From Tubiluchus corallicola (lineage: Eukaryota > Priapulida > Priapulimorpha > Priapulimorphida > Tubiluchidae): a stretch of 25,000 bases of DNA. Both the position numbers and the translations under genes were made by a program. The DNA lies in contig JAQGDQ010001717.1 in the NCBI GenBank assembly GCA_030141605.1, positions 1-25,000 of the forward strand. The letters are read 5' to 3'. The notes under the pieces are model-generated. The model did not search any database and was not told the DNA's origin. It was given only the letters and a program-made list of their open reading frames with translations. Positions 10,416 through 19,952 of this stretch are shown here, one piece after another. Each line of letters opens with the position of its first letter. Positions within the stretch are counted from its first letter, which is position 1.

Positions 10416-10800
10416 TGTCACGGAGGCACCTGTGTCAGGTCATTCTCTACACGCGCTGCTTCTACGTCAGCAGCGACTCACCCCTTTCTTGTAGGTCCAG
10501 ACGTCTTGTTTGGGCCTACACGTGGTGTGAGAAGCCAGCTGACCTGGAATGGCAGTATAAAAGGGTGTAGAGGTCACTACAGCCTGGATTTCTGACACAG
10601 GTGCTCCTCGGGTGTAGTGCTTTTACTGAGTTAGTTAGTTATTTTTTTGTGCACGTGTATTTTGTTCCCTATTAAACTCCGCACAGCTTTGTTTTTGTAT
10701 ACTTTGTTTTATGAGAATTAGATGACATGTTATAACAGGTATATGGTACATTAACTTAGTTACTTACTATTTGTAATTAAAATTAACATTTGTAGTTAAG
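10416..10800 (+). mobile_element. LTR-like sequence with TATA box
   Basis: It starts TGTCACGGAGGCACC, carries TATAAAAGGG at 10556-10565 and an ATTAAA (AATAAA in the partner copy) about 110 bp later. That is the U3-R-U5 order of an LTR. I could not fix the 3' end or a primer-binding site. A competing reading is a ~190-bp element with inverted ends: GGAGGCACCTGTGTCAG (10422-10438) against CTGACACAGGTGCTCCTC (10592-10609), differing by one extra base. The partner is on the minus strand ending at 18988, and a 5' piece is at 8480. Confidence 0.5.
10556..10565 (+). promoter_or_regulatory. TATA box of the LTR-like unit
   Basis: TATAAAAGGG is a strong pol II TATA match, kept in the inverted copy at 18829-18838. 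Transcription would start about 30 bp downstream, near 10590. Confidence 0.5.
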
Positions 10801-11057
10801 TAATCAGTTGAACAACGATAGTAAAATGGATCTTCATGATGCGCAATATCAAGACCTCCATGCCATCTTGGAGTTCGACCCCCTGAGTCCAATTCAGTCC
10901 AATATTATTAAAGCAAAACCGGATGATTTTTTCACATCCCACCCCATTTTGAAGTACCTTAAAATGTATAAATTTTATTACATATAATAACGCCATAGTG
11001 TTTATGATAAACAAATAATAGGTTAAAAACTAAAGTTACGACTCCGTGTGCGCGTAA
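10801..11057 (+). repeat. End of the large inverted duplication, then unassigned DNA
   Basis: 10801-10905 matches 18350-18560 on the minus strand: the AACGATAGTAAAATGG..CTTCATGATGCGCAATATCAAGACC segment and one copy of the 56-bp unit containing GAGTTCGACCCCCTGAGTC. Homology stops near 10905 at CAATATTATTA. The minus frame over 10796-11014 is antisense to this repeat and not a gene. Confidence 0.65.
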
Positions 11058-11113
11058 TGCGTGATGCGTATTCAGACGACAACCATCACTTTCGAATGAA
11101 TACGCATCACGCA
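11058..11113. repeat. 17-bp inverted repeat beside the 31-bp satellite
   Basis: TGCGTGATGCGTATTCA at 11058-11074 is perfectly complementary to 11097-11113, with a 22-bp loop. The arms resemble the ACGCATTACA part of the neighbouring satellite, so the array may have grown from sequence of this type. Confidence 0.8.
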
Positions 11114-11164
11114 CTTACACATGGAAACACTTCCACGGGTTTAAACATAAACTGTTGTATACGC

Positions 11165-11815
11165 ATTGCGCATTACACATACGTGTAGTCATACCTTTAC
11201 GCATTACACGTACATGGAGTCGTACCTTTACGCATTACACGTACATGGAGTCGTACCTTTACGCATTACACGTACATGGAGTCGTACCTTTACGCATTAC
11301 ACGTACATGAAGTCGTACCTTTACGCATTACACGCACACGGAGTTGTACCTTTACTCTTTACACGTACATGGAGTCGTACCTTTACGCATTACACGTACA
11401 TGGAGTCGTACCTTTACGCATTACACGTACATGGAGTCGTACCTTTACGCATTACACGTACATGAAGTCTTACCTTTACGCATTACACGTACATGGAGTC
11501 ATACCTTTACGCATTACACGTATATGGAGTCGTACCTTTACGCATTACACGTACATGGAGTCGTACCTTTACGCATTACACGTACATGGAGTCGTACCTT
11601 TACGCATTACACGCACACGGAGTTGTACCTTTACTCTTTACACGTACATGGAGTCGTACCTTTACGCATTACACGTACATGGAGTCGTACCTTTACGCAT
11701 TACACGTACATGGAGTCGTACCTTTACGCATTACACGTACATGGAGTCGTACCTTTACGCATTACACGTACATGGAGTAGTACCTTTACGCATTACACGT
11801 ACATGGAGTCATACT
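11165..11815. repeat. 31-bp satellite, about 20 copies, with higher-order pattern
   Basis: The unit is TACCTTTACGCATTACACG followed by TACATGGAGTCG. A rare variant pair (CGCACACGGAGTTG then TTTACTCTTTACACG) occurs at 11332 and 11611, exactly 279 bp or nine units apart, and CATGAAGTC recurs 155 bp (five units) apart. This suggests duplication of multi-unit blocks. As 31 is not a multiple of 3 and the unit is stop-free, all three plus frames read as one periodic peptide (LYALHVHGVVPLRITRTWS); these are not genes. Confidence 0.95.
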
Positions 11816-12160
11816 GCATGGTACTCATCGTACATGGAGATAATGCAGTCACTCACTCAGTCAGTCAGTCACTAGGACAGTTGCGCGATCGGTAAATGAA
11901 TCACTAAAATCGCAAAAGAGGTCATTTGATCGGGCGGGAAACCAGCGCTTTCATTCGGCCAAATCCAAGCGTTGCATGCAGAGATGCAAGTGGCCAAAAC
12001 ACGAGCTTCAGCTGCCCAAAGAAACTCAATCCGTCCCTGACATACCGTTCTAATCTGTTGATAGTTTCATAGGATAGAATAACAGCGCGCCGTATGTGAT
12101 GTGAAAAGCTAAGTTAAAGAAACTGGCATTGCTAAATTTTGTGCATTATATATGTATATA
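11816..12160. other. Stretch without recognisable gene
   Basis: It begins with a short CAGTCACT-type run (11844-11872) and contains no frame or shared repeat of note. Confidence 0.4.
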
Positions 12161-12164
12161 TTAA

Positions 12165-12928
12165 TTCTTTATTTGTCATAAAAATGGTTCACTCATTATA
12201 ATAAAATTGAGTAATCCTCAGCGTAATGTTAAAATAACAACACTGTTCAACACAAATGCGTCCAGTACAGACTAAGGAAAACTAAAGTGCAAAACTAAGG
12301 CCTAATTATATACAATAAATGAACATATTTACAAACACCATATTAAAATATTTTTACAAAACAATATTACAAAAGTACATTAAATTTTACATGACATATT
12401 TTACACTATATATACATTTGACATAACACAATTAACAGAAACATGCTTTACATTACATAAATTTCACTCATTACATTTACACTATTTATACATTTGACAT
12501 TACAAAACTAACATAACACGTATTACATTACATAATTTTTAAAAAAAAAATTCATTTTTAACCGTTTTATGGAGTCAGTGGCGGGGGTAGATGAAAGTTG
12601 AGTCCGTGTAATTAGTATCAGATGCACAATGTGGAAGTTGAAACCTGTTATATTGATATTCTTTTAATTTCTTTTTAAAGTGGTGGAGAGATTCTATTTG
12701 TTTTATTTCACTGGGTAGTAAGTTTCATAAATGTATGGTCTGTTTTGATATAGAGTTATTTCCAAATTTATTGTTTACTGTAATTTGCTTTAAATTGTAT
12801 GTTCTAGTGTTTAAAGTGGTATCAGGAATAAATGCTAAGGGATTGTTTATAAATGGAATGCTCAGTTTATTGATATATTTATAAAGAAATATCAGTGTTT
12901 TGTAATCTCGATAGGCTTCTAATATTGG
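12165..12928 (-). mobile_element. Antisense LINE 3' end
   Basis: On the minus strand this is a coding remnant, an AT-rich 3' UTR with a partial ~76-bp duplication (ACACTATATATACATTTGACA and ACACTATTTATACATTTGACA), the core TACTGGACGCATTTGTGTTG..AACAGTG (12241-12270), and the terminus TTATGACAAATAAAGAAT (12164-12182). It is a diverged member of the family at 6625-7200 and 7533-7930. Only a vestige of a TA-type tail follows. Confidence 0.8.
12575..12928 (-). pseudogene. LINE ORF2 C-terminus, 117 codons with one stop
   Basis: The minus frame reads PILEAYRDYKTLIFLYKYIN, then TRTYNLKQI, an L*NLLPSEIKQIESLHHFKKKL block, and ends RFQLPHCASDTN..STFIYPRH with TGA at 12575-12577. The stop replaces the Trp expected before N-LLP (TGG to TGA). 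Otherwise the frame is uninterrupted, so decay is modest. The FIYPR ending matches the copies at 6818 and 7685 and fixes the family. Confidence 0.78.
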
Positions 12929-13819
12929 TATTTTTGTGGACGTTCTTTAGCTAGTTGCAGAAGCAGCATTGCTACTGGTTCGCATAATTATAATGGTCAA
13001 AGACATCATCAACAACTGAGTAATATTAGCTGCAGTTACAGTCATCCACTAGTCCAGAATGCGAAGCTCTAGTTAATTAGTACGTAATTCTAGTGAAATA
13101 ACTAATTAACGAACTAATTTTTTTTGATTGGTAACTAATCATTCTACCAAATTTCAAAGTTGGATAAATACTTTTTAAGTGAAAAAATGTGACGGACAGA
13201 ATCGCCGTATTTTTAGTAGGACGCGAAATTTTGGAAAAAGGAGAACGAAAATAAGATCGGCATCACGTCGAAATAAACCTCTTTGTAGAGTTACTTCGCA
13301 GGCGAGTTACTCAGAATCCGTTACACCTTCTTAATCTTTCTTTTGGATGAGAATCCCTCGCCGAGCCTTGTTTCTAAAGTTGGCCTCTTTTCTTGAGCCA
13401 AGCAGCAACTCCTATGATGAATCCACGTGGTGCTTCTGGCTTTTTCTCAGCACATTATTAATAGCTAAGCTTGAAACGCTGAGGTTGATTCATTATTTAT
13501 TCGCCGAGATACTACAGATGATATTCATTTTGCTGAGCAAGAACAAATTGCCAAGTTTGTTTGACTAGCACTCGTCTAACACAACACGTATATTCACATG
13601 GTCTGTTTTTGCTGGGTTATTTTTCCTCGGCAACTAAAATGAGCAGAACGAAGTCGTGAAATGCAATGAAATAGACTCAGAGGTGTTAGTGGGTGTACAG
13701 TGCTCACTTTTTTCTCTTTGAGTGATTTCAAATTTGCTATTAATTATGAATTTGTAGAAAAATAGCACCGATACAAGAACGTGTGTTTCTTACGCAAAGA
13801 CGTAGCAATGTCATTAAAT
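12929..13819. other. Stretch without recognisable gene
   Basis: A plus frame at 13347-13568 (73 codons, MRIPRRALFLKL..) is unrecognised. I see no shared repeats, and no convincing exon with both splice signals. Confidence 0.35.
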
Positions 13820-13943
13820 TATATTGTTGTTGTTGTTGTCGTTGTCGTTGTCGTTGTCGTCGTCGTCGTCGTCGTTGCTGTCGTTGTTGTCGCTGCTGCT
13901 GTTGCTGCTGCTGCTGCTCTTGCTCTTGCTCTTGCTCTTGCTC

Positions 13944-14006
<63 letters not shown>

Positions 14007-14264
14007 CTGCTGTTGCTGCTGTTGCTGCTGTTGCTGCTGCTGCTCTTGCTCTTGCTCTTGCTCTTGCTCTTGCTCTTGCTCTTGCTCTTGCTCTTGCTCT
14101 TGCTCTTGCTCTTGCTGCTGGTGGTGGTGGTGGTGGTGGTGCTGCTGCTGCTGCTGCTGCTCTTGCTCTTGCTCTTGCTGTTGTTGCTGTTGTTGTATCA
14201 TCATATCATCATCATCATCGATCGTCGTCGTTATCATATCATCATCATCATCATCGTTATCATT

Positions 14265-14296
<32 letters not shown>

Positions 14297-14310
14297 TATT
14301 GTTACATAAT
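13820..14310. repeat. Compound triplet/hexanucleotide repeat at the LINE 3' end
   Basis: The plus-strand order is TTG/TCG triplets, GCT, (CTTGCT)n, (GTTGCT)n, GCT, a longer (CTTGCT)n, (GGT)n, (GCT)n, (CTTGCT)n, then (ATC)n to 14300. The triplet phase is held for nearly the whole tract, so several frames on both strands stay open (poly-Gln/Glu on minus, poly-Leu, Ala/Leu or Cys/Ser on plus). It abuts the 3' end of the antisense LINE below and is plausibly its ATG-type tail, expanded and mutated. Confidence 0.95.
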
Positions 14311-14480
14311 ATTTATACAACGCCCCAAATATATAAAATCTCAGTTGTGCTTAACAATCAAAGATCTTATGTAGAAAGTATAAAATAGAAAATAAACTAA
14401 AAAAATAGCCTGAAAAATTAAAGTTAAGAAATCAATATAAAATCCAGTTAGCAAAACGCAGGCAAAAATTTAAATCCAAT

Positions 14481-14850
14481 TCAGTTCTCATACTCTCGTT
14501 TAAAAAATGTCTTTAGCAATTCTTTATATGTAATTATATTTTTGCAGCTTCTAATGTTCAGTGGAAGGCTGTTCCAAACAGTTGGAGTGGCAGGGGGGGG
14601 GGGACGTGTACTTAAAGTTTTTGTTTGTGTTTTAGGCACGACAAGTAGACGTTAATTACCAGATCTTAAGTTTCAGACTGGCGTGTAAACGCTAATCAGT
14701 TGTGCAAGGTAGAACGAGGCTTAACCGTGTAAACATTTAAACGCCAGCAGGGCAATTTTGAATTTGATTCTAGAATGCACCGGAAGCCAGTGTAGGGCCC
14801 GTGATGTTGGTGTCATGTGATCATACTTGTGCAAATACACGATCACTCTA
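14481..14850 (-). pseudogene. LINE ORF2 C-terminal region with several stops
   Basis: One minus frame continues from the innermost repeat: LHWLPV, RIKFKIALLAFKCLHG, stop, ASFYLAQLISVYTPV, stop, NLRSGN, stop, RLLVVPKTQT, a Pro run, TPTVWNSLPLNIRS, YKELLKTFFKREYEN and the final TGA at 14481-14483. The order LHWLPV, FKI..L.FK.L.G, YL..LI..Y.P, LRS, L.VP, WNSLP, LKT.F is that of the thumb and C-terminal part of CR1/L2-like LINE proteins. Three internal stops show it is dead, although the frame is kept otherwise. Confidence 0.8.
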
Positions 14851-15592
14851 GCTGCACGATTTTGAATTTGATTCTAGATTGTACCGGAAGCCAGTGTAGG
14901 GCCCGTAATGTTGGAGTTATGTGATCATACTTGTGCAAATACACGATCACTCTAGCTGCACAATTTTGAATTTGATTCTAGATTACACCGGAAGCCAGTG
15001 CAGGGCCCGTAATGTTGGTGTCATGTGATCATACTTGTGCAAATACACGATCACTCTAGCTGCACAATTTTGAATTTGATTCTAGATTACACCGGAAGCC
15101 AGTGTAGGGCCCGTAATGTTTGAGTTATGTGATCATACTTGTGCAAATACACGATCACTCTAGCTGCACAATTTTGAATTTGATTCTAGATTACACCGGA
15201 AGCCAGTGTAGGACCTGTAATGTTGGAGTTATGTGATCATACTTGTGCAAATACACGATCACTCTAGCTGCACAATTTTGAATTTGATTCTAGATTACAC
15301 CGGAAGCCAGTGCAGGGCCTGTAATGTTGGAGTTATGTGATCATACTTGTGCAAATACACGATCACTCTAGCTGCACAATTTTGAATTTGATTCTAGATT
15401 ACACCGGAAGCCAGTGTAAGGCCCGTAATGTTGGAGTTATGTTATCATACTTGTGCAAATACACGATCACTCTAACTGCACAATTTTGAATTTGATTCTA
15501 GATTACACCGGAAGCCAGTGTAGGGCCCATGATGTTGTGATCACACTTGTGCAAATACACGATCACTCTAGCTGCACAATTTTGAATTGAAT
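14751..15592 (-). repeat. 104-bp tandem repeat made from LINE coding sequence, about 8 copies
   Basis: CGGAAGCCAGTG recurs at 14781, 14885, 14989, 15093, 15197, 15301, 15405 and 15509, exactly 104 bp apart. Each unit, on the minus strand, encodes QNCAARVIVYLHKYDHITPT then LRALHWLPV, a stop, and SRIKFKI. The unit ends meet at CAATTTTGAATT, which occurs both in the QN codons and in the FKI codons of the ancestral gene, so the duplication probably began by recombination at this short homology. The last unit carries a small deletion. Confidence 0.93.
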
Positions 15593-15811
15593 AGCAATGC
15601 ATTACAGTACGTATAAGTCGAACTTATAAGAATGAATCAGAGACTCAGTACATATAGTACGATAGTACGATGTAGTACGATATTTTTATGTATGATTATG
15701 TACGATCATTGTCATTTTTAAAAGTTGTTTATTTTATGCATCCTAATTTCTTTTGTGTGCTTGTTTATACTAAGTTTTCCTCGTTACATTTTGTGTATAC
15801 GAATATATGTG
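15593..15811. other. Target region of the second hAT-like element
   Basis: It contains a short TAGTACGATA-type repeat (about 15655-15710) and no gene. Confidence 0.4.
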
Positions 15812-16299
15812 CAGCGGCGGATTATAGTTTTATGGGCCTTAGGCTTGAGCTTGGAACGGGTCTTTTAAATGTTGCTACACTGCTGAGCTGACGTGTTTTT
15901 GTGGAGCTCTCGTCGTTTGTAAAGGATGACAAATTAAACAATTTATCACTGATGCATATTGAATCAGATATGTTGAAAAAAATGGACTTTTCAGAAATTA
16001 TAACTGACTTTGTCCCAGAAAAATTCGGAAACTGAAATTTTGAACTTAAACTTGAACTGTGTAAACTTAAACTGTGTAAACTTGAATTGTGTAAACTTAA
16101 ATTGTTTAAACTTAATTTGTGTAAACCCGATTTGAAATATAGTGACTGACTTGTTTTTTTTTCAATATTTTATTTTGGCGGGCCCCTTGCTCTTTTGTCA
16201 ATTTATTTTTTTTACAACAAAAATTTTTTTCGTTTTATTTTGCCGGGCCCCTTTTGATCCCGGGCCTTAGGCTTCAGCCTATAGGGCTATCCGCTACAG
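15812..16299. mobile_element. Short hAT-like non-autonomous element
   Basis: TATATGTG flanks both sides (15804-15811 and 16300-16307), a perfect 8-bp TSD. The element begins CAGCGGCGGAT and ends ATCCGCTACAG, inverted ends sharing GCGGAT with mismatches outside it. Subterminal GGGCCTTAGGCTTGAGC (left) and GGGCCTTAGGCTTCAGCC (right) are in direct orientation; the right one also folds on itself (GCCTTAGGC..GCCTATAGGGC). GCGGGCCCC boxes occur twice near the right end. There is no transposase frame in 488 bp. Confidence 0.8.
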
Positions 16300-16307
16300 T
16301 ATATGTG

Positions 16308-17662
16308 CTGTATCTGTATGTAAAGGTATGAAATAAAAAAGAACAATAATTACAGTATCTATATTCACTTATATTCATGCGTTACAAATACAGTACAGTC
16401 TATGGTGAAACACGCACGCACGCACACACGGACACGCATACATATATGGCTTAAGTATTATGCTATAGTATTTTTACAGTCAATTATACTTTAATTGTAA
16501 AAATTCAACATTGAGAATTACAAATTAATGGCAACCATCTCTGTACATTGTTAAAAATTTGATAACTTTGAATAAGGATGTCAAAAGACAAGCACAAAAC
16601 TGTGATAAATGATTTCATTAATTTCATTTCAGATCTTCAGTTTAGTCATTGTTGCAGAATTTACGAAACCATCCAGTCTTTAATTAAATCACCGTCACAC
16701 AAATGATGCAACAAGGTCACCTTGAATATACCAGCCTTTAGCAGCAAAATTTCTTTTAACTTATTCAATAAAAAAGGGAAGACGATCCAGCAGATGTTCG
16801 TCCCTGATGACACAGTTAATTCGAAACTGTAAATTCAGAGTGATGCTGGCAAAAGATTTTAAGCTGTCACTTTTACCGCGCACGAATTATCATTACATTG
16901 AACTACCTTGTTAACACAGGCGAAAACTTACCCAGGTTGGTTCGATACCAGCAGATGCGGAGGCCAAGCAGACTATAACTCTTCTGACATGCATCCGCGA
17001 AACAACGGAATGATGTGTAAGAAAAACGATACCTTTATATGATGAACTACAGTTTACACTGTCGTGGATTAGTCTAACTGGACAAGTAAAGGAGCAGAGG
17101 CGACCGCTTTTATACAGACCAGATGCAGAACTTGCCTTCAACAGAAACTTACATTTTGCGTAAAAGGGGTGTTCAGTACCATATCATTATAGAGCTTCGT
17201 TAAAATACTGATCGGTAAAACATTATTAGGACAAGGTAACTTAAGGCTGAGCATTTGAAATTCTACGTAAAGCAGATCAAATTAATAATGACCCAAAAAT
17301 TATTTTGTGCTTACGGTTTAAGCTTTACAAAAAAAATAATTTATTCCTTGAATCTTTTGTTGTAGAAAAGTCACAAAATTTGAAGGAAGAAATGTTTCAC
17401 GGGATTTTGTTTATGTGTAATAGTTTGCAAGTACAACCACATCAAAGATCTAAAGATGTCGTTTTTTTCACGTGAATTTGGCAAAAATCTCTTCAGACAA
17501 GGAATCTCATACCAAATACTGGCTGTACGTGTAAAACCAGGTTAACTGTATTAAAGGAAACCCGCCCGATTGATTTGACTCGGTCATTTAATTTACTGTA
17601 CAAGATATGCATTTTCTACCTATAAAAGTTAACAATTGTTTCTAATGTTTGAATATATAATA
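16308..17662. other. Unique-looking stretch without recognisable gene
   Basis: It has a short GCACACGCACGC-type run near 16408-16440. A minus frame at 16911-17141 (76 codons, MKASSASGLYKSGRL..) is unrecognised. This and 17751-18349 are the longest stretches lacking visible repeats, so regulatory or intronic sequence is possible. Confidence 0.4.
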
Positions 17663-17750
17663 CCTATATTTGGCCTATAAGCGTTTACGGCTTATTAAGC
17701 CCACCAGAAATGATGTATAGTAATTTCATGTTAATACATGTTAATAAATA
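17663..17750 (+). repeat. Dispersed ~85-bp repeat, copy 1
   Basis: CCTATAAGCGTTTACGG followed by TTATTAAG, CCACCAGAAATGAT and TATAGTAATTT matches 20794-20875 in the same orientation with about one change per 8-10 bp. The ends are not defined enough to name an element. Confidence 0.75.
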
Positions 17751-18349
17751 CCTTGGAAAGTTAATTAACGGCAACCGAACACAACCTATCCCTTACGTCA
17801 CAAACTAACCACAGTTTGTGCAATGGCACGCATCTTCCTTGCGCATCAAGCACGTTTGCGTAAGCAAAGATTGTTATAACTCGCTGATGTGATGTCATAA
17901 AAATGACCTCCACGTCACAGACGAACACAGCAGTTCATGATCATGCTTATCGCGGTACCGCGCCTATATGTTGACCACGCGAATGTGAGAAAAAAGCATC
18001 ATTGCCAGTCTCAGTGGATTCACTGAGCCACTCGTAGCTTTGACAGTTTAACTGAAGTAATTACTATTTAATCTAACCTTTGATTTAAAAAAATGTCGCA
18101 GTTTCAAATATTTTTGAGCATACTTTATTTTGAACTGACGTCTACAACAATCGTCCGGTTTTCTTTTAAACGAAATACGCGACCGTTTTACACCAATAAA
18201 CGGTCTAAACTTGAATTCATGTTTTGTTTGTTTTTGTTGAGCTAGCTATTGGAAGCCATCTAGTACAAAAACACGATAATGATTATAAGTGGTTCAAGAT
18301 GTCATTTGCAGAAACAGCTTTCATTTGCTATAATAATTTTTATTATAAT
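17751..18349. other. Stretch without recognisable gene
   Basis: CRE-half-like motifs occur (TACGTCAC near 17795, GTGATGTCAT near 17888). A plus frame at 18224-18415 runs into the 56-bp repeat and is not a gene. Confidence 0.35.
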
Positions 18350-18519
18350 ATTGAACTGAATTCGACTCAGGGGGTCGAACTCCGGCATGGCATGTCGGTC
18401 TTAATATTGAACTGAATTCGACTCAGGGGGTCGAACTCCAAGATGGCATGGCGGTCTTGATATTGAACTGAATTCAACTCAGGGGGTCGAACTCCAAGAT
18501 GGCATGGCGGTCTTGATAT
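18350..18519. repeat. 56-bp tandem repeat, 3 copies
   Basis: TTGAACTGAATTCGACTCAG recurs at 18351, 18407 and 18463 (the third with one change), followed by GGGGTCGAACTCC and GGCATGG..GGTCTT. The inverted partner at 10840-10905 has one copy, so the expansion happened after the large duplication, or was lost there. Confidence 0.92.
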
Positions 18520-18988
18520 TGCGCATCATGAAGACCCATTTTACTATCGTTGTGCAACTGATTACTTAACTACAAATGTTAATGTTAATTACAAATGCTA
18601 AGTAACTAAGTTAATGTCTGTAAACTAGTACCTTATACCTGGTATAGCATGTCATCTAATTCTCATAAAACAAAGTACACAAAAACTAAACTGTACGGAG
18701 TTTATTATCAGCACTAATAAAAATAGGGAACAAAATACACGTGCACAAAAAATAACTAACTAACTCAGTAACAGCACTACACCCGAGGAGCACCTGTGTC
18801 AGAAATCCAGGCTGTAGTGACCTCTACACCCTTTTATACTGCCATTCCAGGTCAGCTGGCTTCTCACACCACGTGTAGGCCCAAACAAGACGTCTGGACC
18901 TACAAGAAAGGGGGTGAGTCGCTGCTGACGTGGAAGCAGGGCGTGTAGAGGGCCCTACACCTGACCTGACACAGGTGCCTCCGTGACA
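18520..18988 (-). mobile_element. LTR-like sequence, inverted copy
   Basis: This is the minus-strand counterpart of 10416-10905. It has TGTCACGG at 18981-18988, TATAAAAGGG at 18829-18838 and AATAAA at 18701-18706 (all on the minus strand). It retains GGTGTAGGGCCCTCTACACG, the uninterrupted target of the hAT insertion at 8518-9473. Relative to the other copy it has about 20 extra bp before AATAAA. Confidence 0.55.
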
Positions 18989-19018
18989 TTATAATAATAT
19001 TGATTTTATAATAATATT

Positions 19019-19465
19019 TTGCTAATATATGGCGTCGTGTCTTGGGGTGGTATATATAAAAGTAATCTGGAAGCTTTACAAATTACCCAGAACAAAATTC
19101 TCAAACTAATATATCATGTAAGGTATGACGATCCCACAAATATAATTTATTTGTCTGTTAAAACTCTTAAAGTGAAAGAAATATATGACATGTATTGTCT
19201 TCATTCCATGTATCAGTATCATAATTCACTACTTCCACCAGCTTTTCAGTCATACTTTAGTCCAGTTTCAAATCAACATGATCATTACACAAGATATTCA
19301 GTCGGAAACTATGTACTCCCTCTTCCAAAAACAAATATAATGAAACAGTCATCAAAATATAATGCTACTAAAATATGGTCATCAATTCCGCGTGAAATGA
19401 AAACTCTTAATCTTTATCAATTTAAAGAAGCATCAAAGAATTACTTACTACAACGGTATAATTAA
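19019..19465 (+). pseudogene. LINE reverse transcriptase protein, C-terminal 148 residues
   Basis: The frame is uninterrupted from the truncation point to TAA at 19463-19465. It opens LLIYGVVSWGGIYKSNLEAL, keeps the QITQNKILKLIYHVRYD block, the YTRYSVGN block, KIWSSIPREMKTLNLYQFKE and ends NYLLQRYN. Compared with the antisense copy it has the more canonical residues (SWGG, WSSIP) and the earlier stop, so it is probably closer to the ancestral element. TTG at 19019 is not a real start; the sequence upstream is missing. Like copy A it lacks catalytic domains. Confidence 0.82.
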
Positions 19466-19520
19466 CTCACAATTTTACTCATCCTGATCTTAAGTTACTA
19501 ACAAAACTTATTTTGTTCTA

Positions 19521-19952
19521 ATGCATCTAATGAAAATACTATGTAATGTTAATTGTAAATAGTTCTACTTATCTGGAGGAGGACTCGAAAGCTCAATGCT
19601 CCTTCCTTCTCCTCACAGTAACTCGTTTAGATAACTGATGAAAATACTATGTAATGTTAATTGTCAATTGTTCCACTTATCTGGAGGAGGACTCGAAAGC
19701 TCAATGCTCCTTCCTCCTCCTCACAGTAACTCGTTTAGATAACTGATGAAAATACTGTGTAATGTTAATTGTCAATTGTTCCACTTATCTGGCGGAGGAC
19801 TCGAAAGCTCAATGCTCCTACCCCCTCCTCACAGTAACTCGTTTAGATAACTGATGAAAATACTGTGTAATGTTAATTGTAAATAGTTCTACTTATCTGG
19901 AGGAGGACTCGAAAGCTCAATGCTCCTTCCTCCTCCTCACAGTAACTCCTTT
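19521..19952 (+). repeat. 108-bp tandem repeat, 4 copies, in the LINE 3' UTR
   Basis: GGACTCGAAAGCTCAATGCTCC recurs at 19581, 19689, 19797 and 19905, exactly 108 bp apart. Each unit can fold GGAGGAGGA against TCCTTCCTCCTCC. The inverted copy at 9780-9890 has a single unit. Confidence 0.93.

Larger units (their letters stand above)
14311..15592 (-). mobile_element. Degenerate LINE with internally amplified coding segment
   Basis: On the minus strand this runs from eight 104-bp repeats of an RT-proximal coding segment, through a contiguous C-terminal remnant, to a 3' UTR (14311-14480) and the compound simple-repeat tail. The 5' edge is near 15592. No TSD could be identified because the tail end is ill-defined. 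Confidence 0.8.

Noticed and set aside
10858-10885. tRNA-derived SINE or primer-binding site suggested by GAGTTCGACCCCC
   Set aside because: It matches a B-box loosely but no A-box or cloverleaf is evident, and it lies within the 56-bp repeat unit; a primer-binding site should start with TGG directly after an LTR end, which I could not place.
11165-11815. CRISPR-like array
   Set aside because: The 31-bp units are contiguous with no unique spacers, in eukaryotic repeat-rich DNA.
11166-11895. Periodic histidine-rich protein of up to 199 residues
   Set aside because: It is the 31-bp satellite, whose lack of stops makes all forward frames open with the same 31-residue pattern.
13740-14388. Gln/Glu, Ala/Leu and Cys/Ser proteins
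   Set aside because: They are shadows of the compound triplet repeat; several frames on both strands are equally open.
14751-15592. CRISPR or centromeric satellite
   Set aside because: The 104-bp unit encodes a recognisable LINE protein segment and is contiguous with the rest of that LINE.
16931-16950. tRNA gene suggested by GGTTCGATACC (B-box-like)
   Set aside because: I found no A-box at the right distance and no acceptor-stem pairing.
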